This document shows, one piece after another, positions 1-8,526 of a stretch of DNA of 59,045 nt (positions within the stretch are counted from its first letter, which is position 1; the number at the start of each line of letters is the position of its first letter). Below the pieces are notes generated by a model that saw only the letters and a program-made list of their open reading frames with translations, had not been told where the DNA came from and ran no database searches. This DNA comes from Ornatilinea sp. (GTDB taxonomy: Bacteria; Chloroflexota; Anaerolineae; Anaerolineales; Anaerolineaceae). A program made the position numbers and the translations under genes. The DNA is taken from the NCBI GenBank assembly GCA_018433975.1, contig JAHDQE010000051.1, positions 1 through 59,045 on the forward strand, in the 5' to 3' direction.

Positions 1-1
1 T

Positions 2-1525
2 GCTTTTTGGACAACGGCCAGTGGTTTGATTTTTTATCTGTTGGATTTAAAGGAACGCAGGCGGGCCTTTATCCCGGATGGTCTGTTCCTTGTGGTTCTT
101 ACCGCCGCGAACCTCGCTTTTCTGGCAGGGAATTTTGTTTTGCGTTATGCCGCGCTGGAAGCTGCGGCTTTAGGGATTGCAATTGTCCAACTGCAGGAAA
201 CCGGGAAGGAGACCGGACAGCACCTGTATTTTGGGTTGCGTGCAGGAGATGCCGGGCTGCTGGCAGCTATCCTGATCTTGTATACCGCAGGCGGTTCACT
301 GGAGATTTCCAAAGCATTGGCGCTTGACTTGCCGGCAGTTCCCTTGGTCTGGGCCGTGGGCGGCTTTTTGTTGGCCGTGTGGGTCAAAACGGGAAACTGG
401 CCATTTATTTTCTGGCAAAGTGCTGCGGCTGCTTCCCCATCTTTATTGTCCAGAGCCTGGTTCCTGGCAACGGTAATGCCTAATCTTGGTTTCTACCTGC
501 TGTACCGTACTGCGCCTTTGATGGCGCAATCCGAAACAATTCGGGATTTTATTTCAATAGCGGCTGCCGGAAGTGTACTGGCTGCGATGCTGTTGGTGTG
601 GAGGAAAAAGGATTTCAGCGAGAGTATCTTGCTGCTGTTTGCTTTTCAGGGATCTATCACACTCTTTGCTGCGGTTCATCGCCTGGAAGCCCTGGCATGG
701 GGCAGTATTCCGATTGCCGGTCTACTGCGTTTTATTTTCTTTGGCGGGTGGAGGTTGAGATCTCATTCGGTACAGAGTGAACGATTTGCCCATATCAGTG
801 GTGGATTGACTTTAGGCCTTTATGTTTTTTTTGCGGCTGCGATAGCCAAACAAAGAGGTAGCCCCCCGATTGTCACCTGGGTTGTGGAAGCCAGTCTGGC
901 ATTGTTGGCGTTATGGTTTGCCAACCAATGGAGGGAAATATCCGAGCCGGGCGAACAGGGACGCATTTTACAAACTGCCAATCATCATAAATGGCAGGGT
1001 TGGGGGTTTGCAAGCCTTATTTCAATGCTTTTCATCTTCATTCCATTGCTTTTTACGCCTCTGAATGGTAGAGAGGCGTTAATTTCCTCTCTATCTTTTT
1101 CGGGATTATCTCTGTTTTCCTTGCCCGTTATTTCGCCGTCCTTCTGGATTTTGTTGGTCGGTTTGTGGGGTGTCGGTAAATTGAATTGGCTCGAAAAAAT
1201 AGAAAGACCTTTGACAACGAATTGGCAAAACGGGCTGGCTGCTGTGCGGAATGTTCCCGAGAGAATCTATAATTTTGTGGAGATTTCCCTGTACCAAAAA
1301 GGATTGAAGGGGGCCGTATCGAGCTTGTTCAAATTTTCCAGTGGCCTTTACGAGATTCTTGAAAAGACAACTTTTGAAACCGGACTGCATCTTCTGGTAA
1401 AAGGAACTCGGGCATCCAGCACAATGCTGCGCAGGATGCACACCGGCCGGTTAAGAATCAATCTGATATGGATTGTGCTTACGATGGCGTTGGCTTTGGC
1501 GATCGTGCTGGGGGCAGGTGGATGA
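2..1525 (+). CDS. Antiporter-like (NuoL/MrpA-type) membrane subunit of the hydrogenase complex, 5' end cut off
   Basis: This is a polytopic membrane protein that would form part of the ion-pumping arm of the complex. The frame is already open at base 2, so the gene runs off the left edge; a TTG at 26 is only the first internal start-like codon. A segment WVKTGNWPFIFWQSAAAASPS resembles the lysine-bearing TM7-TM8 region of NuoL/M/N (usual form VK...PLHxWLPDAHxxAPSP) but has lost the HxWLPDAH residues. An upstream LEAAAL segment could supply the TM5 glutamate. The C-terminal ~130 residues hold an amphipathic stretch and a last TM helix, as in NuoL's lateral-helix region. The next gene starts 25 bases downstream after a GAGGAGGAG site. 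The family is clear, but the assignment to NuoL rather than NuoM/N is inference. Confidence 0.7.
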   Translation, partial: AFWTTASGLIFYLLDLKERRRAFIPDGLFLVVLTAANLAFLAGNFVLRYAALEAAALGIAIVQLQETGKETGQHLYFGLRAGDAGLLAAILILYTAGGSLEISKALALDLPAVPLVWAVGGFLLAVWVKTGNWPFIFWQSAAAASPSLLSRAWFLATVMPNLGFYLLYRTAPLMAQSETIRDFISIAAAGSVLAAMLLVWRKKDFSESILLLFAFQGSITLFAAVHRLEALAWGSIPIAGLLRFIFFGGWRLRSHSVQSERFAHISGGLTLGLYVFFAAAIAKQRGSPPIVTWVVEASLALLALWFANQWREISEPGEQGRILQTANHHKWQGWGFASLISMLFIFIPLLFTPLNGREALISSLSFSGLSLFSLPVISPSFWILLVGLWGVGKLNWLEKIERPLTTNWQNGLAAVRNVPERIYNFVEISLYQKGLKGAVSSLFKFSSGLYEILEKTTFETGLHLLVKGTRASSTMLRRMHTGRLRINLIWIVLTMALALAIVLGAGG

Positions 1526-1550
1526 TGTATGGGTCTGAGGAGGAGGCTCG

Positions 1551-3017
1551 ATGAACTATGAAATTGGATTGGTCTTAAGCATTCTTTTGATACCTATTAC
1601 AGCCGCGTTGATTCTGGTGTTGGCCAGACAGGTCATTGGGCGGTATGTGGATGGAATTGTGATGGTTTCAGCCGGGCTGGCACTACTGGCTGTCTTGAGC
1701 CTGCTGCCGGTGCTGTCCCGAGGGATTGAGCCGCGCATCGCGTTTGAATGGCTGCCGCAGGCCGGGATTCATTTAATATTGCATGTCGATTGGCTTACGT
1801 TTCCATTTTTACTGACAGAAGCTTTAGTAACCATATTCGCTGTGACTTATTCGCTTGGTTATCATCACCGCGACGAGCGAACACCTTTTTTCTACGCCTT
1901 GATCCTGATTTTCGGGGTTGGGATGGCGGGTACGACCCTGGCGGACAGTATTTTTCTGTTTTACGTTTTCTGGGAATTGATGTTGATTGCGTCCTGCGTT
2001 TTGATTCTGACATGGGGTGAGGGCCCCAACACGGGAAAGGTCGCTTTGAAATACTTTTTAATCACCCATCTGGGTTCCCTGCTGGTTCTGGTGGCATTCA
2101 TTTATTTATATGACGCTGTGGGCAGTGACAGCTTTGTGGTGTTAAGGTCCGGGTTAGTATTGGCTCCCCGTGCAGTCAGGACCATTACCACCTTATTCCT
2201 GATTGGCTTTGGGGTGAAGATGGCAGTTTTTCCGCTGCATATCTGGCTGCCGGATGCGCACAGTGTTGCGCCGATGCCGGTCACGATCATGCTGGCCGCT
2301 GCCATGCTCAGTATGGGGGTGTATGGCATCTTACGTTTCCCGCTGAGCATCTTTTCGCTGTCCCGGATGGCGGAATTTGCTTTTCCTTTGATGTTGGCCG
2401 GATTGATTTCGCAAATCTATGGCGCATTAATGGCAATGGCAGAACAGGACATCAAACGAATCATTGCTTATTCCAGTGTCAGTCAGATGGGCTACATTCT
2501 GTTTGGTCTGGGAACTTTAACCCATGAAGGAGTTGCAGGCGCCACACTGCATGTGATTTACCACGCTGTGGTGAAGGCCTTGTTGTTCATGTGTGTTGGG
2601 CTGGTAATCCGCGCAACAGGGAAGAGGCGAATTTCTGAGTTGAGCGGATTGATGAAAAAGATGCCGCTGGCAGCAGCATGCTGTGCCGTGGGCGTATTGG
2701 CAATCTCCGGAGTACCCATGCTGGCAATCTTTAACAGCGAATGGATGATCTATTCGGGCGGTTTTCATACCCTGTATACAGGATTGGCGATTGCCATGGT
2801 ATTGGGGTCGTTGTTAACGGTAGTGTACGCATTGCGGCTGTTCACGCATATCTTTCTGGGAGATTACTCTCCGGATGGAGAATTGAATTCGATCCCTCTG
2901 TTGATGCGCTTGCCCACAGTTGTGCTGGCGGGATTAACCTTGCTGGCAGGGTTGTTCCCTTCTCCGGTCTTTGGGTGGATTGAACAGGAATTAGCACTGA
3001 TCCTGGGAGGGTTGTAG
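1551..3017 (+). CDS. NuoM/MrpD-like proton-conducting antiporter subunit
   Basis: This 488-residue protein has about 14 hydrophobic segments and all the signatures of the proton-pumping antiporter family. There is a TM5 glutamate in FYVFWELMLIAS, the TM7 lysine in GVKMAVFPLHIWLPDAHSVAP, and the KRIIAYSSVSQMGYI segment typical of NuoM/N. In group 4 hydrogenases and complex I such subunits translocate H+ or Na+ across the membrane, driven by ferredoxin oxidation. The start ATG follows a strong purine-rich ribosome site at about 1537-1545. The stop overlaps the next gene's GTG (TAGTG), so translation is probably coupled. Confidence 0.9.
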   Translation: MNYEIGLVLSILLIPITAALILVLARQVIGRYVDGIVMVSAGLALLAVLSLLPVLSRGIEPRIAFEWLPQAGIHLILHVDWLTFPFLLTEALVTIFAVTYSLGYHHRDERTPFFYALILIFGVGMAGTTLADSIFLFYVFWELMLIASCVLILTWGEGPNTGKVALKYFLITHLGSLLVLVAFIYLYDAVGSDSFVVLRSGLVLAPRAVRTITTLFLIGFGVKMAVFPLHIWLPDAHSVAPMPVTIMLAAAMLSMGVYGILRFPLSIFSLSRMAEFAFPLMLAGLISQIYGALMAMAEQDIKRIIAYSSVSQMGYILFGLGTLTHEGVAGATLHVIYHAVVKALLFMCVGLVIRATGKRRISELSGLMKKMPLAAACCAVGVLAISGVPMLAIFNSEWMIYSGGFHTLYTGLAIAMVLGSLLTVVYALRLFTHIFLGDYSPDGELNSIPLLMRLPTVVLAGLTLLAGLFPSPVFGWIEQELALILGGL

Positions 3018-4495
3018 TGTGCACAGCATTTGATTCTATTTCGCTACTGGCGGGTGGCGCGTTGGCAATCTATTTGTTGGCACGCCTGTTTTCTGCCCGG
3101 AATGAAGTGCTGGCATGCTGCACTGCACTGGTCTTTGTGCTGGCTGGGTTGGTTTTGATTCATGGCTGGCCAATGGCTGGTAAAACGGGTGCGCCGGGAT
3201 TGGAAAATCCGGCGACGGAATTTCTGGTTGTTGGCGACCTGATATGGCCGGGTGAGTCTGCATCACGTCTGATTGCCGGCACGGCCATGGTTCTGGGCTT
3301 CGTTGTCAGCCTTTACTCGGCGCGTTATTTGGAACTGGACAGGCGTTATAAAACCTATTATCCGCTGCTGCTGCTTACTGTGGCGGGTTTGACGGGTATG
3401 GTGTATTCCAGAGACTTATTCTTGCTGTATCTGTTTGCAGAATGGATGAGTGTGTGTGCTTATGTGCTGGTAGCTTTTCGACGCCACACGAACACGGCAA
3501 TTGAAGCCGGTTTTAAGTATTTGATTATGGGCAGTGTAGGTACGATCCTTTTTTTGCTGGGTGTGGCCTGGATTTATCGCGGTACCGGACAGATTATATT
3601 GCCGTTGCAAGCGCTGGAATCCAATGGGTGGACAATCGCTGGAGTGGTCTGTGCTCTGACCGGTCTGGGTGTCAAGAGTGCAATGGTGCCGCTCCACACC
3701 TGGCTTCCGGACGCACATGGCCGTGCTCCCAGCAGTATCAGTGCCTTATTGTCGGGAATCATTATTCAAAGTTGTTTTCTTGCATGGCTGCGGGTGGGAT
3801 TGGGCCTGGGAGTTCCAGAACCCGTGTTGGGGAATGTGTTGATCTGGATCTCTCTGGCAAATATGATTGTGGGGAATCTGATGGCATTGATGCAAATTCA
3901 TGTTAAGCGTTTGCTGGCATTTTCTTCTATTGCGCAAATGGGGTATATCCTGTTCAGCTTCGGAATTGGTTTGCGTTTTGGCGTTCCGCAGGCCATTCAG
4001 GCGGGGTTTCTTTATCTGGTGATCCATGCAGCGCTTAAATCGTTAGCTTTTCTCTCCAAAGGAGTATGTCATTTTTACTGCCGGACGACCTCAATTGAGG
4101 AAATGCGCGGTATTGCCGGCCGGTTACCGCTTCCGGCATTGACCTTGAGCCTGGCACTGGTGGGGCTGGCCGGACTGCCGCCTTTGATTGGGTTTTCGGG
4201 AAAATGGTTTATTCTGTCCACGGCTTTGAGTACTCGTCAGAGCCTAGCCGTATTTGGGGCGATTATATTCCTCCTGATGAGTCTGCTCTCTCTGGCATAT
4301 TACCTGCCGCTGATTGTCCAGTTGTTTGTAACACGACCCAATGGTGGAGAAGTGATCTCTCCAAGTTTAAATGTATCGCTCTGGATGGCATTGCCGCTGA
4401 TTGCGTTAAGCGCCGTCATTCTGGCAGCCAGTATCCACCCGGTGCCCTGGATCAACTGGCTTTCGCCTGCAATCTTATGGATGAGAGGTGGATAA
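3017..4495 (+). CDS. NuoN/NuoM-like proton-conducting antiporter subunit
   Basis: This is the third antiporter-like subunit (492 residues, GTG start overlapping the previous stop by one base). It keeps the TM5 glutamate (YLFAEWMSVCAYV), the TM7 lysine with the LHTWLPDAHGRAPSS motif, and the KRLLAFSSIAQMGYIL segment. It belongs to the same superfamily as its neighbour but is diverged from it, so the membrane arm contains at least three potential ion channels (with the subunit at the left edge). It acts in the cytoplasmic membrane. The next gene follows after two bases. Confidence 0.88.
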   Translation: MCTAFDSISLLAGGALAIYLLARLFSARNEVLACCTALVFVLAGLVLIHGWPMAGKTGAPGLENPATEFLVVGDLIWPGESASRLIAGTAMVLGFVVSLYSARYLELDRRYKTYYPLLLLTVAGLTGMVYSRDLFLLYLFAEWMSVCAYVLVAFRRHTNTAIEAGFKYLIMGSVGTILFLLGVAWIYRGTGQIILPLQALESNGWTIAGVVCALTGLGVKSAMVPLHTWLPDAHGRAPSSISALLSGIIIQSCFLAWLRVGLGLGVPEPVLGNVLIWISLANMIVGNLMALMQIHVKRLLAFSSIAQMGYILFSFGIGLRFGVPQAIQAGFLYLVIHAALKSLAFLSKGVCHFYCRTTSIEEMRGIAGRLPLPALTLSLALVGLAGLPPLIGFSGKWFILSTALSTRQSLAVFGAIIFLLMSLLSLAYYLPLIVQLFVTRPNGGEVISPSLNVSLWMALPLIALSAVILAASIHPVPWINWLSPAILWMRGG

Positions 4496-4497
4496 AC

Positions 4498-4833
4498 ATG
4501 GTGCAAACAATCCTGCTGCAGCCGGCGGTGGTTTTTATCTTTTTTTTGATGCTGGTCTCAGGAATTTATTTTTCCACTGGCCGGGCTGCATCTGACGGCG
4601 ATGTTCATCACTCCCGCCACAAAACGTATACCGGAGGAGAAGAAGTGAATCCCCCGGAGGGCCAGGTACATTATCAGGCGTTCTTCTGGATGGCTCTGTT
4701 GTTTGGCATATTGCATATGGGGGCGTTGGTACTTTCTACTTTGCCGTTGGAAAGCATGCCCTATCGCCTGGCTTTCCTCTATCTGTTGGGGGCCGGTGCC
4801 GGGGTTTTTGTGCTTACTGAAGAGGAGTTTTAA
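4498..4833 (+). CDS. ND3/NuoA-like small membrane subunit
   Basis: This 111-residue protein has three TM segments (about residues 8-26, 60-80 and 88-106). The loop between TM1 and TM2 (KTYTGGEEV) sits where NuoA carries its YESG loop, and HYQAFFWMALLFGILHMGAL aligns with the FYLVAMFFVIFDVEAL region of NuoA. The conserved acidic FDxE residues of NuoA are missing. In complex I, NuoA shapes the quinone and E-channel region next to NuoH. A homologue beside a [NiFe] hydrogenase large subunit is less usual. The ATG at 4498 is chosen because longer versions would overlap most of the preceding gene. The stop overlaps the ATG of the small-subunit gene. The NuoA assignment rests on topology, position and weak motif resemblance. 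Confidence 0.6.
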   Translation: MVQTILLQPAVVFIFFLMLVSGIYFSTGRAASDGDVHHSRHKTYTGGEEVNPPEGQVHYQAFFWMALLFGILHMGALVLSTLPLESMPYRLAFLYLLGAGAGVFVLTEEEF

Positions 4834-5264
4834 TGATGAATGGGCTTTGGAAGAAAATTTCCCGTTGGGCGAGGCAAAAATCTCCGTGGGTGCTGCACTT
4901 TAACAGCGGAGGATGCAATGGATGCGATATTGAAATATTAGATTTGCTCACCCCACGTTATGACGTTGAACGGCTTGGCATCCGGCAGGAAAGTGTACCG
5001 CGCCATGCAGATATTCTGCTGTGCACCGGGCCGGTGACACGTCAATCGCGTGACCGGCTGCACCAGATATACACCCAGATGCCCGAACCAAAATGGGTGG
5101 TTGTTGTGGGGAGCTGTGGCTGTTCGGGCGGCGTGTTTCAGGGGAGTGAGAATGTGCTGGGTGGTGTGGACCAGGTTATTCCGGTGGATCTTTATATCCC
5201 CGGCTGCCCTTGCCGCCCGGAGATTATTATTGAAGGTTTAAAGAAACTTTTGGAGAATATCTGA
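4833..5264 (+). CDS. [NiFe] hydrogenase small subunit, NuoB/EchC-like
   Basis: This 143-residue subunit would carry the proximal [4Fe-4S] cluster that passes electrons to the NiFe site. The visible ligands are C28 and C31 (GGCNGCDIEI), C95 (VGSCGCSGG) and C125 (IPGCPCRPE), which is the pattern of energy-converting hydrogenase small subunits and NuoB. GCNGCDIE is the form usual in hydrogenases, whereas NuoB has adjacent cysteines. It is short, with no Tat signal, so it faces the cytoplasm. The start overlaps the previous stop, with AGAGGAG just upstream; a second ATG follows immediately. The stop overlaps the next ATG (TGATGA). Confidence 0.9.
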   Translation: MMNGLWKKISRWARQKSPWVLHFNSGGCNGCDIEILDLLTPRYDVERLGIRQESVPRHADILLCTGPVTRQSRDRLHQIYTQMPEPKWVVVVGSCGCSGGVFQGSENVLGGVDQVIPVDLYIPGCPCRPEIIIEGLKKLLENI

Positions 5265-5719
5265 TGAAAGAAGTTGAACACGTGGTGATGCAGCTGAAAA
5301 ACGATTTTTCAACCCGAATCCTGGATGTCCGGGAGCTTCCGCTGCAGGAAACCGTGATCGAGGTTGTCTCCCCGGATGTACAGGAGGTAACGGCCTGGTT
5401 GTTGGAGCATTCAAGTTTTCACCATCTTTCCACCATCACTGGCCTGGATAATGGGGAGAAGATCGAGCTTTATTATCATTTCTGGGGTCGACAGGGCTTA
5501 AGCCTGCATACTGAACTGCCGCGTGAAAATCCCAGTATGAATACTTTAACGGATCTGATCCCCGGCGCGTCATTTTACGAGCGTGAAATATTCGAAATGT
5601 TGGGTGTAGAGTTTACCAATTCTCAGACACAGGCCTTGTTGATGGCAGATGATTGGGACGGACAACATTTCCCGCTGCGCAAAGAAGAAAAAAAGTTGAA
5701 AGAAAAGGAGCAAAAATGA
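5264..5719 (+). CDS. NuoC-like 30-kDa subunit of the hydrogenase
   Basis: This 151-residue protein is related to NuoC and to the N-terminal part of HycE/HyfG. The diagnostic segment is LIPGASFYEREIFEMLGVEF (about residues 104-123), followed by a short HFPLRKE tail typical of the family. It packs against the large and small subunits in the peripheral arm; no cofactor ligand is expected. Its start overlaps the small-subunit stop, and the 3' end overlaps the start of the large-subunit gene by four bases, so the three peripheral subunits appear translationally linked. Confidence 0.88.
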   Translation: MKEVEHVVMQLKNDFSTRILDVRELPLQETVIEVVSPDVQEVTAWLLEHSSFHHLSTITGLDNGEKIELYYHFWGRQGLSLHTELPRENPSMNTLTDLIPGASFYEREIFEMLGVEFTNSQTQALLMADDWDGQHFPLRKEEKKLKEKEQK

Positions 5720-6798
5720 GTCGTTTGACGGTCCCTATTGGACCACAGCACCCGTTATTGAAAGAACCTATTTCTTTCCTGCTCACGCTGGAGGGCGAAA
5801 AAGTGGTGGAAAGTGTGCTTCGCCTGGGATATGTGCATCGCGGTATTGAGCGTCTTAGTGAAACTCGCAGCTATATCCAAAATGTTCATCTTTTTGAAAG
5901 AGTATGCGGTATCTGTTCACATGTACATACTACGACTTACTGTATGGGTGTAGAAGCACTGGCCGGAATCACAGTACCCCTGCGCGGTCTGTATTTACGG
6001 ACCTTTTTGTGTGAATTGGAACGTATTCACAGCCATTTGCTGTGGTTAGGGGTGCTGGCAAAAAATATGGGCTTTGATACGATTTTTATGTTTTCATGGC
6101 GCGATCGTGAGATTGTGATGGATATTATGGAAGAGCTTTCGGGGGGACGGGTATCCCATGCGGCCAATGTGATTGGTGGAGTACGTGTGGATTTGAGTGA
6201 TTCACAACGTAAGCTGATGGTCCGGAATTTGGAAGCTCTTTCTAAAAAAATTTCTTCTTTACAGGGTGTTGTGGAACATGAGTCCAGTTTTCACGCGCGC
6301 ACGCGCAATGTAGGGACGCTGACGGCCGAACAGATCCGTCAATTCTGTGTGGTTGGACCAGTGGCACGGGCATCCAATGTGGATGTGGACCTGCGCCGGG
6401 ATGCACCTTACGGCGCTTATGGGGAGCTCTCTTTCTCGGTGATTACCCGGAATGAAGGGGATATCTGGGCTCGTACGATGCTGCGCATTCAGGAAACTCA
6501 AGAAAGCCTTAATCTCTGTATCCAGATACTGGATACACTTCCCCCGGGCGCTGTGGCGGTGCCCGCCAAACGGCGTGTGCCGCCGGGTGAAGTGATTTGC
6601 CGGACAGAAGCACCACGCGGCGAATTGTTGTATTACATCCGCAGTGATGGCAGCGAGAATCCGGCGCGGGTAAAGATCCGCACGCCAAGCCTGACCGCAT
6701 TGGCAATTCTGCCCGACCAGTTGAAAGGTATTAATATGGCAGATGTTTCCGCTGTGATTTCGGGTGTGGATCTGTGCATTGCCTGTGCAGATCGTTAA
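5716..6798 (+). CDS. Group 4-type [NiFe] hydrogenase large subunit
   Basis: This is the catalytic subunit (360 residues), related to NuoD, EchE and HycE. Both CxxC pairs that bind Ni and Fe are present: C64/C67 in ERVCGICSHVH and C354/C357 in VDLCIACADR. It should therefore hold a NiFe centre rather than a quinone site as in NuoD. The second motif is DLCxxC rather than the common DPCxxC. The protein ends exactly at the arginine after the last cysteine, so there is no C-terminal extension for a maturation endopeptidase to remove. The start ATG at 5716 follows AAAGGAG; an in-frame upstream GTG/ATG reading would overlap the 30-kDa gene by 67 bases and is disfavoured. No hyp maturation gene lies in the window. 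Confidence 0.9.
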   Translation: MSRLTVPIGPQHPLLKEPISFLLTLEGEKVVESVLRLGYVHRGIERLSETRSYIQNVHLFERVCGICSHVHTTTYCMGVEALAGITVPLRGLYLRTFLCELERIHSHLLWLGVLAKNMGFDTIFMFSWRDREIVMDIMEELSGGRVSHAANVIGGVRVDLSDSQRKLMVRNLEALSKKISSLQGVVEHESSFHARTRNVGTLTAEQIRQFCVVGPVARASNVDVDLRRDAPYGAYGELSFSVITRNEGDIWARTMLRIQETQESLNLCIQILDTLPPGAVAVPAKRRVPPGEVICRTEAPRGELLYYIRSDGSENPARVKIRTPSLTALAILPDQLKGINMADVSAVISGVDLCIACADR

Positions 6799-6820
6799 AT
6801 GAGGGGAACAGGAAAATACC

Positions 6821-7759
6821 ATGGAATGGGCAAGCGCACTTTTTAAACTACTGATTTTCCCCGGTTTTGGGTTCCTGTTTTGCTGTGCCGTGTTGAGCGA
6901 ATGGTTTGACCGGCGGTTGATGGCACGCTTTCAGGGACGAGTAGGGCCCCCTGTGTTTCAACCCGTGGCGGATTTTATCAAATTGCTGGGCAAGGAAGAT
7001 TTACTGCCTGCTGGAGTCAATGAAAAAATAATGGCTGCTTTGCCTATTGTCTCTCTGGCGGCCTGCTTGACGGCCAGTATGTATATCCCTGTGGCTGGTG
7101 TTTCCGTGCCCGGTTTTGAGGGGGATCTGATTGTTGTTCTTTTTTTGCTCTCTCTGCCGTCCCTGTTATATTTCCTGGCGGGCTGGTCTTCTGTGGGGGT
7201 TTACAGTATGTTAGGCGGAAACCGGGCTTTACTGCAATTCTTTTCCTACGAGGTGCCTTTCCTCATGGCGCTTAGTGGCTCTGCAATTTTGAGCAGATCG
7301 TGGAGTATCTCGCAAATCATGCTGTATCAATCTTCCACAGTGTGGGGGATTTTTGTGCAGCCGGTGGGGTTTATGCTGGCCCTGATTGGTTTGATTGGAA
7401 AGTTGAAACGAGACCCACTGGATATTCCGAAAGCAAAGTCAGAGACGACCGCCGGCCCCCTCACTGAGTTCAGTGGGCGTAAGTTGGCTATCTGGCATCT
7501 TACCAACCAGATTCAAACTGTGGTCGGAATCTTTCTCCTGGTGGATGCTTACTTTGGAGGCGGTGCATTAAAAAACGTTTTTCCGGGATATATTTTGTTT
7601 TTTGTTCTGGTTGTGTTGATCCTGTCCAGCCTTTCAATGGTCAGTGCCATGTATGCCCGGCTTCGTATTGACCAATATGCAAGGCTGGGATGGAAAAGGC
7701 TAATCCCCCTGTCACTATTGCAGATTGCCTTTATTGTATGGATGGGTAAAGGATATTAA
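6821..7759 (+). CDS. NuoH/HycD/EchB-like membrane subunit
   Basis: This 312-residue protein has about eight TM helices and anchors the hydrogenase module to the membrane arm. Family motifs are clear: RLMARFQGRVGPPVFQPVAD near residue 32, YEVPFLMAL with its conserved glutamate, and the loop DIPKAKSETTAGPLTEFSG. In complex I this subunit forms the quinone cavity and the first half-channel. In energy-converting hydrogenases it links the NiFe site to ion pumping. A GAGGGGAACAGG ribosome site precedes the ATG. The ferredoxin gene starts one base after the stop. Confidence 0.9.
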   Translation: MEWASALFKLLIFPGFGFLFCCAVLSEWFDRRLMARFQGRVGPPVFQPVADFIKLLGKEDLLPAGVNEKIMAALPIVSLAACLTASMYIPVAGVSVPGFEGDLIVVLFLLSLPSLLYFLAGWSSVGVYSMLGGNRALLQFFSYEVPFLMALSGSAILSRSWSISQIMLYQSSTVWGIFVQPVGFMLALIGLIGKLKRDPLDIPKAKSETTAGPLTEFSGRKLAIWHLTNQIQTVVGIFLLVDAYFGGGALKNVFPGYILFFVLVVLILSSLSMVSAMYARLRIDQYARLGWKRLIPLSLLQIAFIVWMGKGY

Positions 7760-7760
7760 T

Positions 7761-8159
7761 ATGGCGAAAATTTATTCCAGAATTTATTTGCTGCCAAAAT
7801 TATGGGCGGCATTGTTTGAATCCCCGACAACCGGCGGTTATCCCTTTGAACCACTGCAATTGCCTTCCGGCTTTCGAGGGAAAGTGATGATGAATACGGC
7901 TTTATGTACGGGGTGTGGGCTTTGTGTGCGGGATTGCCCGGCCTTTGCATTAGTAATTACCCGTTCCGGGAAAAAGAGTTTTCGTATAGCCCATGACCCG
8001 GCCCGTTGTGCATATTGTGGACAATGTGCAACGAGCTGTCACCGGGGAGCCATTTATCTGACTAATGACTTTAATCCGGCTACGGATTGTTATCAGGATT
8101 TGTTGGAGGTTCTGGTGGAGTGTGATTTGCCGACAAAAGAACCCGCGATGGATAAATAA
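7761..8159 (+). CDS. Two-[4Fe-4S] ferredoxin subunit, NuoI/HycF/EchF-like
   Basis: This 132-residue electron-transfer subunit brings electrons from soluble ferredoxin to the small subunit. It has two classical cluster motifs: C49-x2-C52-x2-C55-x3-C59 (CTGCGLCVRDCP) and C83-x2-C86-x2-C89-x3-C93 (CAYCGQCATSCH). The N-terminal ~40 residues are basic/hydrophobic and resemble the membrane-proximal helix of NuoI. The ATG at 7761 sits one base after the NuoH-like stop. This is the last gene of the cluster; transcription then meets the convergent acylphosphatase gene 38 bases on. No strong terminator was seen between them. Confidence 0.9.
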   Translation: MAKIYSRIYLLPKLWAALFESPTTGGYPFEPLQLPSGFRGKVMMNTALCTGCGLCVRDCPAFALVITRSGKKSFRIAHDPARCAYCGQCATSCHRGAIYLTNDFNPATDCYQDLLEVLVECDLPTKEPAMDK

Positions 8160-8197
8160 GGACCGAATCACCGGGAACCGGCTGACTGCTTTTCCTG

Positions 8198-8488
8198 TTA
8201 GAATCGAACAGAGAAGTCGGAAAATTCTCCGGTAGCATCCAGCCAGGTTGACTGTACGCTGGTAACTGTGGCGGAAGCCGGACCATGCTGCAACAGCGTT
8301 TCCAATTGCTCCAGAGTTGGGCGGGAGCCTTCTGCGATCACCTCAACCTGCTGCCGGAAGGTGTTGCGCACCCAACCGGTCAGTCCCAGGGCCTGTGCGT
8401 TTTTGAGGACGAAATATCGAAAACCGACCCCCTGAACATAGCCTTCTACCATGGCATGAAGCCGAATACTGTTTTCTTTTGTCATCAT
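8198..8488 (-). CDS. acyP: Acylphosphatase
   Basis: This small 96-residue enzyme hydrolyses acyl phosphates (acetyl- or carbamoyl-phosphate). The signature VEGYVQGVGFRYFV (about residues 14-27) holds the phosphate-binding loop and catalytic arginine, and GLTGWVRNTFRQQVEVIAEG holds the catalytic asparagine in the usual GWVRN context. Length and ending (FSDFSVRF) are normal. Two consecutive ATGs begin the gene and AGGGG lies about nine bases upstream. It is the last gene of a minus-strand run that starts with the site-2 protease. Confidence 0.95.
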   Translation of the reverse strand: MMTKENSIRLHAMVEGYVQGVGFRYFVLKNAQALGLTGWVRNTFRQQVEVIAEGSRPTLEQLETLLQHGPASATVTSVQSTWLDATGEFSDFSVRF

Positions 8489-8526
8489 GATATCAATTCC
8501 CCTGCGGGTACTTTTGATGGATTGGA

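Noticed and set aside
6259..6822. A 187-codon minus-strand open frame
   Set aside because: It is antisense to the hydrogenase large subunit, with a composition typical of a shadow frame.
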